Source: Bacillota bacterium (lineage in GTDB: Bacteria > Bacillota > Clostridia > Acetivibrionales > DTU013). Taken from it: a stretch of 64,000 bases of DNA. The translations under genes were made by a program, and so were the position numbers. This document shows positions 34,341 through 43,067 of the stretch, one piece after another. Where the stretch lies: the NCBI GenBank assembly GCA_023433505.1, contig JAEZCO010000024.1:59989-123988 (forward strand), written 5' to 3'. Under the pieces are notes generated by a model. That model was not told the origin of the DNA, made no database searches, and worked only from the letters and a program-made list of their open reading frames with translations. The first letter of the stretch is position 1, and each line of letters opens with the position of its first letter.

Positions 34341-34393
34341 TTCTGTAATTGCCTTTTGGGCAATACAATGAATCACGTGTAAACAATATAAAT
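34341..34393. repeat. Hairpin repeat, family C copy 3
   Basis: taattgccttttgggcaata (hairpin attgcc/gggcaat) is followed by tgtaaacaatataaa, the latter identical to 30878-30892. It lies in the 296-base gap between rpmJ and rpsM, which also contains a ggggat..atcccc-like hairpin near 34317 and no gene. Confidence 0.5.
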
Positions 34394-34545
34394 TAACACC
34401 CGGAACATATACAGCAGATATGCCGGATATGCAGCCGCTCCAAGGTGGTAAATTCAATTGATAAAAAGTGTACAACCGACATACACATTGACGTCAAATT
34501 GTATCACATCGTCAGCATGAATACAAGCTAAACTTTTAAAAAATA

Positions 34546-34659
34546 CTAACCCTGCTTTTGTTTATGCTTGGGATTTTCGCAGATCACCATGACTCTGCCT
34601 TTTCTTTTAATGATCTTGCACTTCTCACACATTGTTTTTACAGATGGTTTTACTTTCAT
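34546..34659 (-). CDS. rpmJ: 50S ribosomal protein L36
   Basis: 37 residues, starting MKVKPSVKTMCEKCKIIKR, with the zinc ligands C11, C14, C27 and H32. This is the C+ form of L36, carrying a zinc ribbon. AGGGAGG precedes the ATG. It lies between infA and rpsM as in other Firmicutes. Confidence 0.97.
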   Translation of the reverse strand: MKVKPSVKTMCEKCKIIKRKGRVMVICENPKHKQKQG

Positions 34660-34677
34660 TTTCCTAAACCTCCCTGA

Positions 34678-34896
34678 TTATTTCGCTCTCCATGTAATTC
34701 TGCCTCGGGTCAAATCATAAGGCGACAATTCGATCGTAACCTTATCCCCTGGTAAAATTCTTATGAAATTCATTCTTAGCTTGCCGGATATATGTGCCAG
34801 TACCTTGTGCCCGTTCTCCAACTCTACTTGGAACATGGCATTCGGCAGCGCCTCAATTATTTTACCCTCTACTTCAATAACATCGTCTTTTGACAA
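34678..34896 (-). CDS. infA: Translation initiation factor IF-1
   Basis: 72 residues of OB fold: MSKDDVIEVEGKIIEALPNA and the C-terminal IELSPYDLTRGRITWR. IF-1 binds the A site during initiation. It lies 24 bases after the KOW protein gene and 18 before rpmJ. Confidence 0.98.
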   Translation of the reverse strand: MSKDDVIEVEGKIIEALPNAMFQVELENGHKVLAHISGKLRMNFIRILPGDKVTIELSPYDLTRGRITWRAK

Positions 34897-34920
34897 AACT
34901 CAAACCTCCTTACTTAAATG

Positions 34921-35202
34921 TCAATCCCCGTTCTCAGGATTATTTTTATGCACCGCCAGGGCTTTCCTTACCTCCGGATTTGTCAGCCTGACATTGTTTT
35001 TTAGTTTCTCCTCAATGGTTTCAGCAACTTCGCCGGTTGGTTCCAAGTGCTTGATTTTCTTTTTCTTCGGTTTCTCAACCCTTCTCAGATCCCCATCGGT
35101 AATCTGAACAAACTGTCCGTCAACCACTTTTGTTACGATAAACCTTTTGCCGGCGTCCCTTCCAGCCTTTGAAACGACTATCTGGCCTAAAGCTATATTC
35201 AA
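34921..35202 (-). CDS. KOW-domain RNA-binding protein, L14e/L6e/L27e-like
   Basis: 93 residues from a TTG at 35202 (MNIALGQIVVSKAGRDAGKR) preceded by AGGTGAGG; GTG at 35211 is an alternative. The KOW motif covers about 5-35 and is followed by a lysine-rich tail (KPKKKKIKHLEP). It is common between map and infA in Clostridia and resembles archaeal/eukaryotic ribosomal L14e. The function is unproven; a ribosome-associated role is likely from context. Confidence 0.85.
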   Translation of the reverse strand: MNIALGQIVVSKAGRDAGKRFIVTKVVDGQFVQITDGDLRRVEKPKKKKIKHLEPTGEVAETIEEKLKNNVRLTNPEVRKALAVHKNNPENGD

Positions 35203-35229
35203 AAACCTCACCTCGAAACCGCACCTTTT

Positions 35230-36000
35230 TCAGTTGAGTTTTGTCATAATAATCGGTTGTGTATCCGTAATGGCAATGGTGTTTTCATAATGCGCCGAAA
35301 GGCTCCCATCAGCGGTAACAACTGTCCATTTATTATTCAGCATCGAAATTTGATGCCTTCCTTCATTCACCATCGGCTCTATTGCAAGGGTCATTCCAGC
35401 TTCAAGCCTCGGACCTCTTTCCCGGGTCCGGTAATTTGGAATCTGCGGCGGTTCCCACAATTCCCTTCCGACGCCGTGTCCGACAAAGTCCCGGACTACA
35501 GAGTACCCAAAACCTTCCACATAATCCTGTATTGCTGCGGATATATCGATGATCCTGTTCCCCGGTACAGCATGTTTGACACCTTCGAAAAAACTCTGCT
35601 CCGTCACTTCGATCAGCTTTAACGCTTTCTCCGATACCTTGCCAACAGGGAAGGTCCTTGCCGCGTCCGCATGGAAGCCGTTCAGGAATGCTCCGATATC
35701 AACACTTATAATATCTCCATCTTTTAACACTCTTAAACCCGGTATCCCGTGTATAACTTCATTATTCACCGATGCGCAGATTGTTGCGGGGAAATCCACC
35801 CCACCGGGTACGCCGCATTTTACTCCCAGAAAGGAAGCGGTTGCATGCTGCCCTTTAATATAATCGGCTGCTATTCTGTCCAGCTCCTGTGTGGTAACGC
35901 CCGGCCTTACTGCTGCTTTGATCAATTCATGAGCAGTTGCAACAATTTCGCAGGCCTTCTTCATTAATTCAATTTCGCTTTTCGACTTTATTGATATCAT
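35230..36000 (-). CDS. map: Methionine aminopeptidase, type I
   Basis: 256 residues with all five metal ligands visible: Asp in SVDIGAFLNGFHADAART (two Asp), His in GHGVGRELWEPP, Glu in IEPMVNEG and the last Glu in YENTIAIT. It removes the initiator Met. The start codon follows the adk stop directly (TAG then ATG), so the two are coupled. Confidence 0.97.
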   Translation of the reverse strand: MISIKSKSEIELMKKACEIVATAHELIKAAVRPGVTTQELDRIAADYIKGQHATASFLGVKCGVPGGVDFPATICASVNNEVIHGIPGLRVLKDGDIISVDIGAFLNGFHADAARTFPVGKVSEKALKLIEVTEQSFFEGVKHAVPGNRIIDISAAIQDYVEGFGYSVVRDFVGHGVGRELWEPPQIPNYRTRERGPRLEAGMTLAIEPMVNEGRHQISMLNNKWTVVTADGSLSAHYENTIAITDTQPIIMTKLN

Positions 36001-36648
36001 CTACTTTATTCCCAGCACCTTAAACATTTCGACAGTAGTATCGCTTATTTTTTCCTGTCCTTCCACAATCAGCAGCCTGCCTTTGTCCCTGTAATACCCA
36101 ATGAGGGGTTCCGTCTGCTTGTGGTAGGTCTCCAGCCTGTTGAGGACTGTTTCTTCACGGTCATCCTCCCTTTGTATCAGAGAGGTCTGACATACATCGC
36201 AAATTCCATCCTTTTGAGGAGGTCCGAAATGAATGTGATAACTCATGCCGCATGCAGGACACACCCTTCTTCCTGATAACCTTTTGATGATTTCAGTATC
36301 GGGTACGAATATATCCACTGCGTAGTCCAAGCTGACTCCCATTTCGTCAAGAACGGCATCCAGGCTTTCCGCCTGGGGGATCGTTCTCGGAAAACCGTCA
36401 AGAATAAATCCCGCAGCACAATCCTCCTGCGCCAGTCTGTCCTTCACAATTCCTATGGTTACTTCATCAGGAACCAGTGCACCTTTGTCGATATATTCCT
36501 TTGCCATCTTGCCCAAAGGCGTGCTGTTCTTGATATTATACCTGAATATATCCCCAGTGGAAATATGAGGAATCTTCAGCTTCTCTGAAAGATTCACAGC
36601 CTGAGTCCCTTTTCCGGCTCCGGGTGCGCCAAGTAAAATAAGTCTCAT
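36001..36648 (-). CDS. adk: Adenylate kinase
   Basis: 215 residues with a P-loop GAPGAGKGTQA (about 7-17), the AMP-binding HISTGDIFR, GFPRTIPQAE and a four-Cys zinc lid (CPACGMSYH..CDVC) of Gram-positive long-form Adk. It interconverts AMP, ADP and ATP. The 184-base gap to secY contains a family B repeat. Confidence 0.98.
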   Translation of the reverse strand: MRLILLGAPGAGKGTQAVNLSEKLKIPHISTGDIFRYNIKNSTPLGKMAKEYIDKGALVPDEVTIGIVKDRLAQEDCAAGFILDGFPRTIPQAESLDAVLDEMGVSLDYAVDIFVPDTEIIKRLSGRRVCPACGMSYHIHFGPPQKDGICDVCQTSLIQREDDREETVLNRLETYHKQTEPLIGYYRDKGRLLIVEGQEKISDTTVEMFKVLGIK

Positions 36649-36746
36649 TTTCCTGCCTCCATCCTGGTTGGTTACCGGCCGGCAATGTTCTTGCCGATAA
36701 ACATTGTCTACCAGGCAAACCGCCGACCAATTACCTGAAAACCAAT

Positions 36747-36775
36747 ATGGGCGGACAGGGTCGTCCGCCCCTACG
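36747..36775. repeat. GC-rich hairpin repeat, family B copy 3
   Basis: gggcggac/gtccgccc is a perfect 8-base stem with a 6-base loop, followed by ctac. It shares the ccgcccctac end with 16867-16943. It lies between secY and adk inside the ribosomal operon, with no T-run to make it a terminator. Confidence 0.55.
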
Positions 36776-36832
36776 AATCATACTCATTTACCAATAAATG
36801 GTTACCAACGATCAATATTTCTCTTCTTCTGC

Positions 36833-38131
36833 CTATTCCAGGAATCCTTTGTAATGCCTCATCAGCATCTGTGACTCCACTTGCTTTATGGTATCCAGCG
36901 CAACACCTACGAGGATGAGAACTGCGGTACCACTCATCCACAAACCGGCTATTCCGGTGACATTGCCTAAGATGATAGGCAGTACCGTAACTGCGGCCAG
37001 GAAGAACCCGCCAAACCAGGTAACACGGTTTAAAACCTTCGAAATGTAATCGGAAGTGGGTTTCCCAGGTCTAAGTCCGGGGATGAACCCGCCGTTTTTC
37101 TTCATGTTGTTTGATATCTCGATGGGATTAAACTGTATAACCGAGTAAAAGAACGTAAAGAAAATTATCAAAAATGCATAAATAATCGGATATGCGACAC
37201 TCTTCTGCGGATTCGCAAACATTTTCACAAACCAATTGTTTGAGCCGGCAAAGAACATTTGTATGATTGTGGAAGGAAACATCATGATGGACATTGCAAA
37301 AATTATGGGAATAACGCCTGCAAGGTTTACCTTGATGGGCAAGTGTGTGCTTTGTCCGCCATACATTTTTCTTCCTACCATTCTCTTGGCATACTGGATA
37401 GGAATACGCCTTTCCGCTTGCTGTACCCAGATAACCGCTGCGATTATAGCAACAAACAGCGCTAAAATGAGTATTATTACAAATATTCCAATGACGCCTT
37501 GTCCGAAAAGACCCAGTCTGTAATCGGTAACAATTGTCAATGCTCCCTGAGGTCCTCTGGATACGATACCTGCAAAAATGATCAGTGAAATACCGTTTCC
37601 GATACCAAACTCGTTGATTTGTTCACCAAGCCACATTAAGAATGCAGTTCCTGCCGTGAAGGACAAGACTACCGTAAGGAAACTCCAAATTGACCCTCCA
37701 TCGGAGATAGCATTACCGGCACGTAGCGTAAAGTACAAACCAATGGCCTGAACCAGACCTAAAACAACAGTTCCATATCTTACATACTGCTGAATGATCT
37801 TTCTGCCTTCTTCGCCTTCCTTCTGAAGTCTTTCCAGGGAAGGTATAGCAACTGTCAGCAGCTGCATGATGATAGATGAATTGATATATGGGGTAATACT
37901 CATTGCAAATAATGTGGCCATTTTTAGTGCGCCGCCTGAAACAATATCAAGGAAGCCGCCCAATGAACCCGTCGTTGCCAGCAGTTCGGCAAATTTTTGC
38001 GCGTCCAATCCGGGGACCGGTATATGGGAACCAATTCTGAAGACAATCAGCATTGCAATGGTAAACAGGAGCTTCCTGCGCAGGTCGGGAATCTTCCAGG
38101 CATTACGCAGAATCTCTAACATTCCGCCCAT
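36833..38131 (-). CDS. secY: Protein translocase subunit SecY
   Basis: 432 residues with ten hydrophobic spans. Signatures are FRIGSHIPVPGLD (about 31-43), the plug region after it, PYINSSIIMQLLTVAIPSLE and QQAERRIPIQYAKR in the large cytoplasmic loop. It is the channel of the SecYEG translocase. AGGTGG lies six bases before the ATG at 38131. It follows rplO by one base. Confidence 0.98.
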   Translation of the reverse strand: MGGMLEILRNAWKIPDLRRKLLFTIAMLIVFRIGSHIPVPGLDAQKFAELLATTGSLGGFLDIVSGGALKMATLFAMSITPYINSSIIMQLLTVAIPSLERLQKEGEEGRKIIQQYVRYGTVVLGLVQAIGLYFTLRAGNAISDGGSIWSFLTVVLSFTAGTAFLMWLGEQINEFGIGNGISLIIFAGIVSRGPQGALTIVTDYRLGLFGQGVIGIFVIILILALFVAIIAAVIWVQQAERRIPIQYAKRMVGRKMYGGQSTHLPIKVNLAGVIPIIFAMSIMMFPSTIIQMFFAGSNNWFVKMFANPQKSVAYPIIYAFLIIFFTFFYSVIQFNPIEISNNMKKNGGFIPGLRPGKPTSDYISKVLNRVTWFGGFFLAAVTVLPIILGNVTGIAGLWMSGTAVLILVGVALDTIKQVESQMLMRHYKGFLE

Positions 38132-38132
38132 T

Positions 38133-38576
38133 CTATACCACCTCTACCTTTCCTCCCGCAGCCTCAATCTTTTCAGAAGCTGTCTTGGTGAATCTTGCAG
38201 CTTTAACCGTAAGTTTCTTGGTCAATTCTCCATTGCCGAGAATGGAAACACCATCGTATAACTTTTTCAAAAGTCCGCTTTTCTTGAGCAGATCACCATC
38301 TACTACAGTTCCGTTATCAAATATCTCCAACCTTGCTACATTGATTTCTGCATATTCCTTGGCAAAAATCTTATTGTTGAATCCTCTCTTTGGAATTCTT
38401 CTATAGAGAGGCATCTGTCCGCCTTCGAATCCGGGCCTGACGCCGCCGCCTGCACGGGCATTCTGTCCCTTGTGACCTTTACCGGCGGTTTTACCAGTCC
38501 CTGAACCGGTTCCTCTACCTTTTCTTGCGGGAGCTCTTTTTGCACCCGGTACAGGTTGCAATTCATGTAGTTTCAA
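38133..38576 (-). CDS. rplO: 50S ribosomal protein L15
   Basis: 147 residues: MKLHELQPVPGAKRAPARKGRG-type N-terminus, a glycine-rich GTGSGTGKTAGKGHKGQ stretch and GFEGGQMPLYRRIPKRGF. It assembles late on the 50S subunit. It lies between rpmD and secY. Confidence 0.98.
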   Translation of the reverse strand: MKLHELQPVPGAKRAPARKGRGTGSGTGKTAGKGHKGQNARAGGGVRPGFEGGQMPLYRRIPKRGFNNKIFAKEYAEINVARLEIFDNGTVVDGDLLKKSGLLKKLYDGVSILGNGELTKKLTVKAARFTKTASEKIEAAGGKVEVV

Positions 38577-38590
38577 CTGTTACACCTCCC

Positions 38591-38770
38591 TTATATTTCT
38601 TCTACCGAAACCAGATGCGATACCTTGGTTATCATACCTCTGATTTGAGGATTGTCATTTTGCTCCACAAAACTGCCGATCTTTTTCAAACCGAGAGCTT
38701 TTACAGTAGCTACCTGGTTTTCCTTTGCCTTGTTGATACTCCTTTTCAGAGTAATCTTAAGTTTTGCCAC
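38591..38770 (-). CDS. rpmD: 50S ribosomal protein L30
   Basis: 59 residues from a GTG at 38770 with GGAGGG seven bases upstream (MAKLKITLKRSINKAKENQV); it ends ITKVSHLVSVEEI. Sequence and place between rpsE and rplO are typical. The GTG start makes it easy to miss. Confidence 0.95.
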   Translation of the reverse strand: MAKLKITLKRSINKAKENQVATVKALGLKKIGSFVEQNDNPQIRGMITKVSHLVSVEEI

Positions 38771-38782
38771 CGTATTTCCCTC

Positions 38783-39283
38783 CTAACCCAGTATTTCTTC
38801 CGCAGTTTTACCGCGAAGTCTGGCTACCTCCTCAGCTGTTTTCAGCTGAGCAAGTCCTTTGATGGTCGCATTCACCATGTTGATGGGATTGTTGGATCCC
38901 AGGGATTTCGTCCGGATATCATGGATACCGGCAAGTTCCAGGACCGCTCTTACAGGTCCGCCGGCGATAACTCCGGTACCTGCGCCTGCAGGCTTGAGAA
39001 GAACTTTTCCTGCTCCATATATGCCGGTTGCTTCATGGGGAATGGTGGTTTCTACAAGAGGCACCTTGATCAGGTTCTTCTTGGCATCGTCTATTCCCTT
39101 TCTTATGGCGTCGGGTATTTCAGTTGCTTTGCCAATACCGCTGCCAACGTATCCGTTTTCGTCCCCAACGACTACGAGAGCGCTGAAACGGAAGTTTCTA
39201 CCACCTTTAACAACCTTGGTGACACGTCCTATGTTAACTACTTTTTCTTTTAGATCCAATGCGCTAGCATCTATACGTTGCAA
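38783..39283 (-). CDS. rpsE: 30S ribosomal protein S5
   Basis: 166 residues with RVTKVVKGGRNFRFSALVVVG (about 20-40), GYVGSGIGKATEIPDAIRKG and AGGPVRAVLELAGI. S5 works in decoding fidelity and helicase activity at the mRNA entry. A 145-base gap with a composite hairpin separates it from rplR. Confidence 0.98.
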   Translation of the reverse strand: MQRIDASALDLKEKVVNIGRVTKVVKGGRNFRFSALVVVGDENGYVGSGIGKATEIPDAIRKGIDDAKKNLIKVPLVETTIPHEATGIYGAGKVLLKPAGAGTGVIAGGPVRAVLELAGIHDIRTKSLGSNNPINMVNATIKGLAQLKTAEEVARLRGKTAEEILG

Positions 39284-39351
39284 ATTTTCTCCCTCCTCAT
39301 TCTAATTTTCCTTTTTAGAAAATTAACTTTAAGCCCCACTTGCCTTTGTTC

Positions 39352-39424
39352 ACTACTGCGAAAGTTTGAAGACTTTTGGCTATGAAGCTTCCGCAGTAGT
39401 ACAGGCCATTGCTGGGGCAATGCC
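39352..39424. repeat. Composite hairpin repeat, family C copy 4
   Basis: actactgcgaaag with cttccgcagtagt (39352-39400), then ggccattgctggggcaatgc (39404-39423). Its layout is the same as at 30865-30937: a tgcgaaag stem and then an attgc/gcaat stem. It lies between rpsE and rplR inside the spc region. Confidence 0.5.
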
Positions 39425-39428
39425 ATTA

Positions 39429-39797
39429 TTAAAACTCGAGTCCTGCTTCTCTTGCACCTTCTGCAAGCTCCTTAACCCTACCATGGTACAGGTAGCCGCC
39501 TCTATCGAAAACAACCTGCTTGATACCCTTATCAGCAGCTTTCTGCGCAATAAGCTTACCGACTTCCCTGGCAGCGTTCTTGTTCCCACCAAGTTCTACT
39601 TTGCCTTTAAGGGCTTCGTCCTGGGTGGAAGCAGCAACAAGAGTGATTCCGGCTGAGTCATCAATAATCTGTGCGTATATATGCTTTAAGCTTCTGAAAA
39701 CATTGAGCCTTGGCTGCTCAGGTGTTCCCTCGATCTTTTTGCGGACCCTTACATGTTTTCTCAGCCTGATTTCATTTTTATTCGGCTTATTAATCAT
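39429..39797 (-). CDS. rplR: 50S ribosomal protein L18
   Basis: 122 residues: KHVRVRKKIEGTPEQPRLNV, IYAQIIDDSAGITLVAAST and the C-terminal VVFDRGGYLYHGRVKELAEG. It binds 5S rRNA. It lies between rplF and rpsE. Confidence 0.98.
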   Translation of the reverse strand: MINKPNKNEIRLRKHVRVRKKIEGTPEQPRLNVFRSLKHIYAQIIDDSAGITLVAASTQDEALKGKVELGGNKNAAREVGKLIAQKAADKGIKQVVFDRGGYLYHGRVKELAEGAREAGLEF

Positions 39798-39814
39798 TTA
39801 CTCTCAACTCCCTC

Positions 39815-40363
39815 CTACTTCTTGCCTTTGGCTCCTGCTTTACCCTCTTTGCGCCTGATTACTTCGCGTTCATACTTGATGCCCTTGCCTTTATAAACTT
39901 CAGGCTCTCTCTTAGCCCTGATTTTAGCGGCAAATTCACCAACAGCCTGCTTATCGCAGCCTTTTACGATAATCTTGTTGGGCGCAGGTACATCAACAGT
40001 GATGCCGGCAGGTTCATCCATTTCCACCGGATGTGAGTATCCCAGGGTAAGCACCAGCTTTTTACCTGTTTTTTGTGCTCTGTAACCAACTCCGTTTATG
40101 TCGAGAGCTTTTTCAAAGCCTTTGGTCACACCTTCAACCATGTTGCTGACAAGAGTTCTTGTCAAACCGTGAAGCGCCTTGTGAAGTTTTCCGTCCGAAG
40201 GCCGATTGACTGTAATCTTTCTACCTTCGTTCGCTATTATCATATCCTTGTGAAGACTATTTGTCAAAGTCCCTTTTGGACCTTTCACCGATACTACGTT
40301 CCCATTGATTGTTACATCAACGCCTTTTGGTATTTCTATAGGCATTTTACCTATTCTTGACAT
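39815..40363 (-). CDS. rplF: 50S ribosomal protein L6
   Basis: 182 residues: MSRIGKMPIEIPKGVDVTIN, and the C-terminal signature PEVYKGKGIKYEREVIRRKE. It is a two-domain protein near the sarcin-ricin loop and factor site. It lies 17 bases before rplR. Confidence 0.98.
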   Translation of the reverse strand: MSRIGKMPIEIPKGVDVTINGNVVSVKGPKGTLTNSLHKDMIIANEGRKITVNRPSDGKLHKALHGLTRTLVSNMVEGVTKGFEKALDINGVGYRAQKTGKKLVLTLGYSHPVEMDEPAGITVDVPAPNKIIVKGCDKQAVGEFAAKIRAKREPEVYKGKGIKYEREVIRRKEGKAGAKGKK

Positions 40364-40430
40364 TTACAGCACCTCCTGTTCTTAATATTATGAGCGGAGT
40401 GAAATCCACTCTTTTCAGAAACATCAAGTT

Positions 40431-40829
40431 CTACCAGACAAAAGCCAGAACCTCGCCGCCAACTCCTTCGTTTCGAGCCTTCTTATCGGTCATAACACCC
40501 TTTGAGGTGGATATGATTGCGATTCCAAGACCTCCAAGTACCTTTGGCAGTTCGTCCTTGTTTGCAAAAACCCTGAGTCCGGGTTTACTGATCCTCTTAA
40601 TTCCTGTGATTACATTTTGCTTGTTAGCCGAATATTTGAGTGCAATTCTGATTACACCCTGCTTGCCGTCCTCTATAAATTCCAGATTCCTGATATAACC
40701 CTCATCCAATAAAATTCTGGCGACTTCCTTCTTGAGATTGGACGCCGGTATATCCACAGATTCATGCTTAGCTGAGCTAGCATTTCTCACTCTGGTCAAC
40801 ATATCAGCGATAGCGTCTGTTATTTGCAT
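40431..40829 (-). CDS. rpsH: 30S ribosomal protein S8
   Basis: 132 residues: MQITDAIADMLTRVRNAS, and the C-terminal GLGIAIISTSKGVMTDKKAR with GEVLAFVW. It binds 16S rRNA helix 21. S8 is also the translational repressor of the spc operon in some bacteria, which is not shown here. Confidence 0.98.
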   Translation of the reverse strand: MQITDAIADMLTRVRNASSAKHESVDIPASNLKKEVARILLDEGYIRNLEFIEDGKQGVIRIALKYSANKQNVITGIKRISKPGLRVFANKDELPKVLGGLGIAIISTSKGVMTDKKARNEGVGGEVLAFVW

Positions 40830-40854
40830 ATGTTTAACCTCCTTCCAAAGATTG

Positions 40855-41040
40855 TTACCAGCTGGCTTTCTTTACGCCCGGTATCTGCCCTCTATAAGCC
40901 AAAAGCCTGAAGCACAGACGGCATATTCCGAATTTCCTCATATAAGCGTGAGGCCTTCCGCACAATTTACATCTGTTATGTGACCTTGAGCTGAATTTCG
41001 GACTCAGTTTTGACTTTATAATCATTGATTTTTTTGCCAT
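40855..41040 (-). CDS. rpsN: 30S ribosomal protein S14, zinc-binding type Z
   Basis: 61 residues with the zinc ligands in CKLCGRP (C24, C27) and CRLC (C40, C43), the short type Z form. It lies between rplE and rpsH, the normal Firmicute location. Confidence 0.98.
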   Translation of the reverse strand: MAKKSMIIKSKLSPKFSSRSHNRCKLCGRPHAYMRKFGICRLCFRLLAYRGQIPGVKKASW

Positions 41041-41055
41041 GCAATCATTCCTCCT

Positions 41056-41598
41056 TTAGCTCTGGCTGAACGGCATACCAAGAAGCTTCAATAGAGCCTT
41101 TGCCTCTTCATCCGTCCTGGCAGTAGTTACGAAAACTATGTCCATACCTCTGACTTTATCCACTTTATCATATTCGATTTCAGGGAATATCAGCTGTTCC
41201 TTTACTCCCAGTGAATAATTACCTCTTCCGTCAAAAGAGTTGCCCGATACTCCCCTGAAGTCTCTAACCCTTGGGAGAGCAACGTTAAACAGCTTGTCAA
41301 CAAATTCATACATCTTACTGCCGCGCAGTGTCACTTTGCAGCCGATGTTCATGCCCTCTCTGACTTTAAAGGCGGCAACCGATTTCTTTGCTTTTGTGAT
41401 AATCGGTTTCTGGCCTGTTACAATCGCCATATCATTAACGGCTGAATCCATCGCCTTGGGGTTTTCTTTAACATCACCCACGCCCATGTTCAAAACAACC
41501 TTTTCAAGCTTGGGGATTTGCATTGCACTTGTATATTTAAACTGTGACTGCATAGCCGGTGCAACTTCACCCAAATATTTATCCTTAAGCCTGGCCAT
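41056..41598 (-). CDS. rplE: 50S ribosomal protein L5
   Basis: 180 residues: QIPKLEKVVLNMGVGDVKEN, GQKPIITKAKKSVAAFKVRE and GMDIVFVTTARTDEEAKALL. It binds 5S rRNA and contacts P-site tRNA. Confidence 0.98.
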   Translation of the reverse strand: MARLKDKYLGEVAPAMQSQFKYTSAMQIPKLEKVVLNMGVGDVKENPKAMDSAVNDMAIVTGQKPIITKAKKSVAAFKVREGMNIGCKVTLRGSKMYEFVDKLFNVALPRVRDFRGVSGNSFDGRGNYSLGVKEQLIFPEIEYDKVDKVRGMDIVFVTTARTDEEAKALLKLLGMPFSQS

Positions 41599-41629
41599 AA
41601 GTCCTTAACCTCCTTTCAAGAAGAGTATG

Positions 41630-41977
41630 TTAATCTTCTTTCGATTCTTTTTGAATGTCTATGAGTTCACCGCATTTTTTGCAAACTCTGTCCTTCTGAC
41701 CGTCTTCATGTACAACTTTTTTTACCTTGGTCGGAGTTTTACACCTGTCACATACCAGCATAACCTTAGAGCTGCTGACCGGGGATTCCTGGTGGATGAT
41801 TCCGCCCTGCTGGTACCTGCTTCTGGGTTTCTTATGCTTTGTAGACATATTGACACCCTCAACCAGAACCATCATCTCGTCGGGAACAACCGACAGCACT
41901 TTACCCTTTTTGCCTTTATCCTTACCGGAAAGCACGTATACCGTGTCTCCCTTTCTAACATGCACATCATTAGCCAA
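41630..41977 (-). CDS. rplX: 50S ribosomal protein L24
   Basis: 115 residues with the KOW motif VRKGDTVYVLSGKDKGKKGK. The C-terminus carries two CxxC pairs (CDRCKTP and CKKCGEL) suited to bind zinc, giving the long form of L24. L24 starts 50S assembly. Confidence 0.98.
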   Translation of the reverse strand: MANDVHVRKGDTVYVLSGKDKGKKGKVLSVVPDEMMVLVEGVNMSTKHKKPRSRYQQGGIIHQESPVSSSKVMLVCDRCKTPTKVKKVVHEDGQKDRVCKKCGELIDIQKESKED

Positions 41978-42043
41978 TTTAGCCGCCTCCTTTCCTGGGA
42001 TGTTTTAGAGGAAATTCGCGCCACGTGCGCTAAACATCCTACC

Positions 42044-42412
42044 TTATAGAACTTCCGGTGCCAAAGATAAGATCTTCATGAAATCCTTATCTCTCAATTC
42101 CCTTGCAACAGGGCCAAAAATACGTGTTCCCTTGGGGTTCTTATCTTCCTTTATGATGACTGCCGCATTCTCATCGAACTTTATATAGGAGCCGTCAGGT
42201 CTTCTTACACCTTTTCTTGTACGGACTATAACGCACTTCACAACTTCACCTTTTTTAACAACTCCGCCGGGTGTTGCATTTATAACCGAAGCTACGACGA
42301 CATCACCGATACTTGCATACTTTCTCCATGAACCGCCAAGCACTTTAATGCATCTTAATTCCTTTGCTCCGGAATTATCCGCGGATTTAAGTGTAGATTG
42401 AACTTGAATCAT
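42044..42412 (-). CDS. rplN: 50S ribosomal protein L14
   Basis: 122 residues: MIQVQSTLKSADNSGAKELR, GDVVVASVINATPGGVVKKG and the RGTRIFGPVARELRD-type end (here KGTRIFGPVAREL). It sits at the subunit interface. Confidence 0.98.
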   Translation of the reverse strand: MIQVQSTLKSADNSGAKELRCIKVLGGSWRKYASIGDVVVASVINATPGGVVKKGEVVKCVIVRTRKGVRRPDGSYIKFDENAAVIIKEDKNPKGTRIFGPVARELRDKDFMKILSLAPEVL

Positions 42413-42487
42413 GCTATTGCCTCCTTCCGATTACATCTTTTCTAAAAAGCTTGAAAAGCATGGACCGCCTGTTTTGATGCCCTAAGC

Positions 42488-42745
42488 CTACTGAGCTTTT
42501 TCTACGATCTCGACAAGTCTCCACCTTTTGTCTTTGCTGAGAGGACGGGTCTCCATTACCTTTACCTTATCGCCCGTCTTGCATTCGTTCTTCTCGTCAT
42601 GAGCCTTAAGCTTATAAGTCCTTTTTACAATTTTCTTATACAAAGGATGCTTTACGCTTGTCTCTATAGCAACGACTATCGTCTTATCCATTTTGTCACT
42701 GACAACTTTACCGACTCTGGTCTTCCTAAGATTTCTTTCTTCCAT
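42488..42745 (-). CDS. rpsQ: 30S ribosomal protein S17
   Basis: 85 residues: RKTRVGKVVSDKMDKTIVVA, HDEKNECKTGDKVKVMETRP and LSKDKRWRLVEI. It is an OB-fold 16S binder. A 118-base gap precedes it after rpmC, with no gene seen. Confidence 0.98.
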   Translation of the reverse strand: MEERNLRKTRVGKVVSDKMDKTIVVAIETSVKHPLYKKIVKRTYKLKAHDEKNECKTGDKVKVMETRPLSKDKRWRLVEIVEKAQ

Positions 42746-42863
42746 GCAAGTTACCTCCTTTCTAATCTATCTATTTTATACCTAGTAAATCGGCATAAAA
42801 TATGGCAGCACTTACGCCTGCGCACCCCGCCTCAGCGTGGTGATTGATTAAGCGTTTTTTACT

Positions 42864-43067
42864 TTAAACCCGTATACCCTTAATTTCTCTTTCCCTGATG
42901 ATGGTCTGAACGCGGGCGATGGATTTCTTTACATCCTTTAATTTCATAGGGTTATCAAGTTGATTGGTAACAAGCTGGAATCTAAGTTTGAACAATTCGG
43001 ATTTCAATTCGCCCAATTCCTTTTCAAGTTCAGCTTGCGTCTTTTCTCTTATCTCACTGGCCTTCAT
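42864..43067 (-). CDS. rpmC: 50S ribosomal protein L29
   Basis: 67 residues from the ATG at 43067 (MKASEIREKTQAELEKELGE), with GGTGGTG upstream. The start lies inside the end of rplP, overlapping by 14 bases. It has the L29 end LKDVKKSIARVQTIIRERE. It lies next to the exit tunnel and docks SRP and trigger factor. Confidence 0.97.
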   Translation of the reverse strand: MKASEIREKTQAELEKELGELKSELFKLRFQLVTNQLDNPMKLKDVKKSIARVQTIIREREIKGIRV

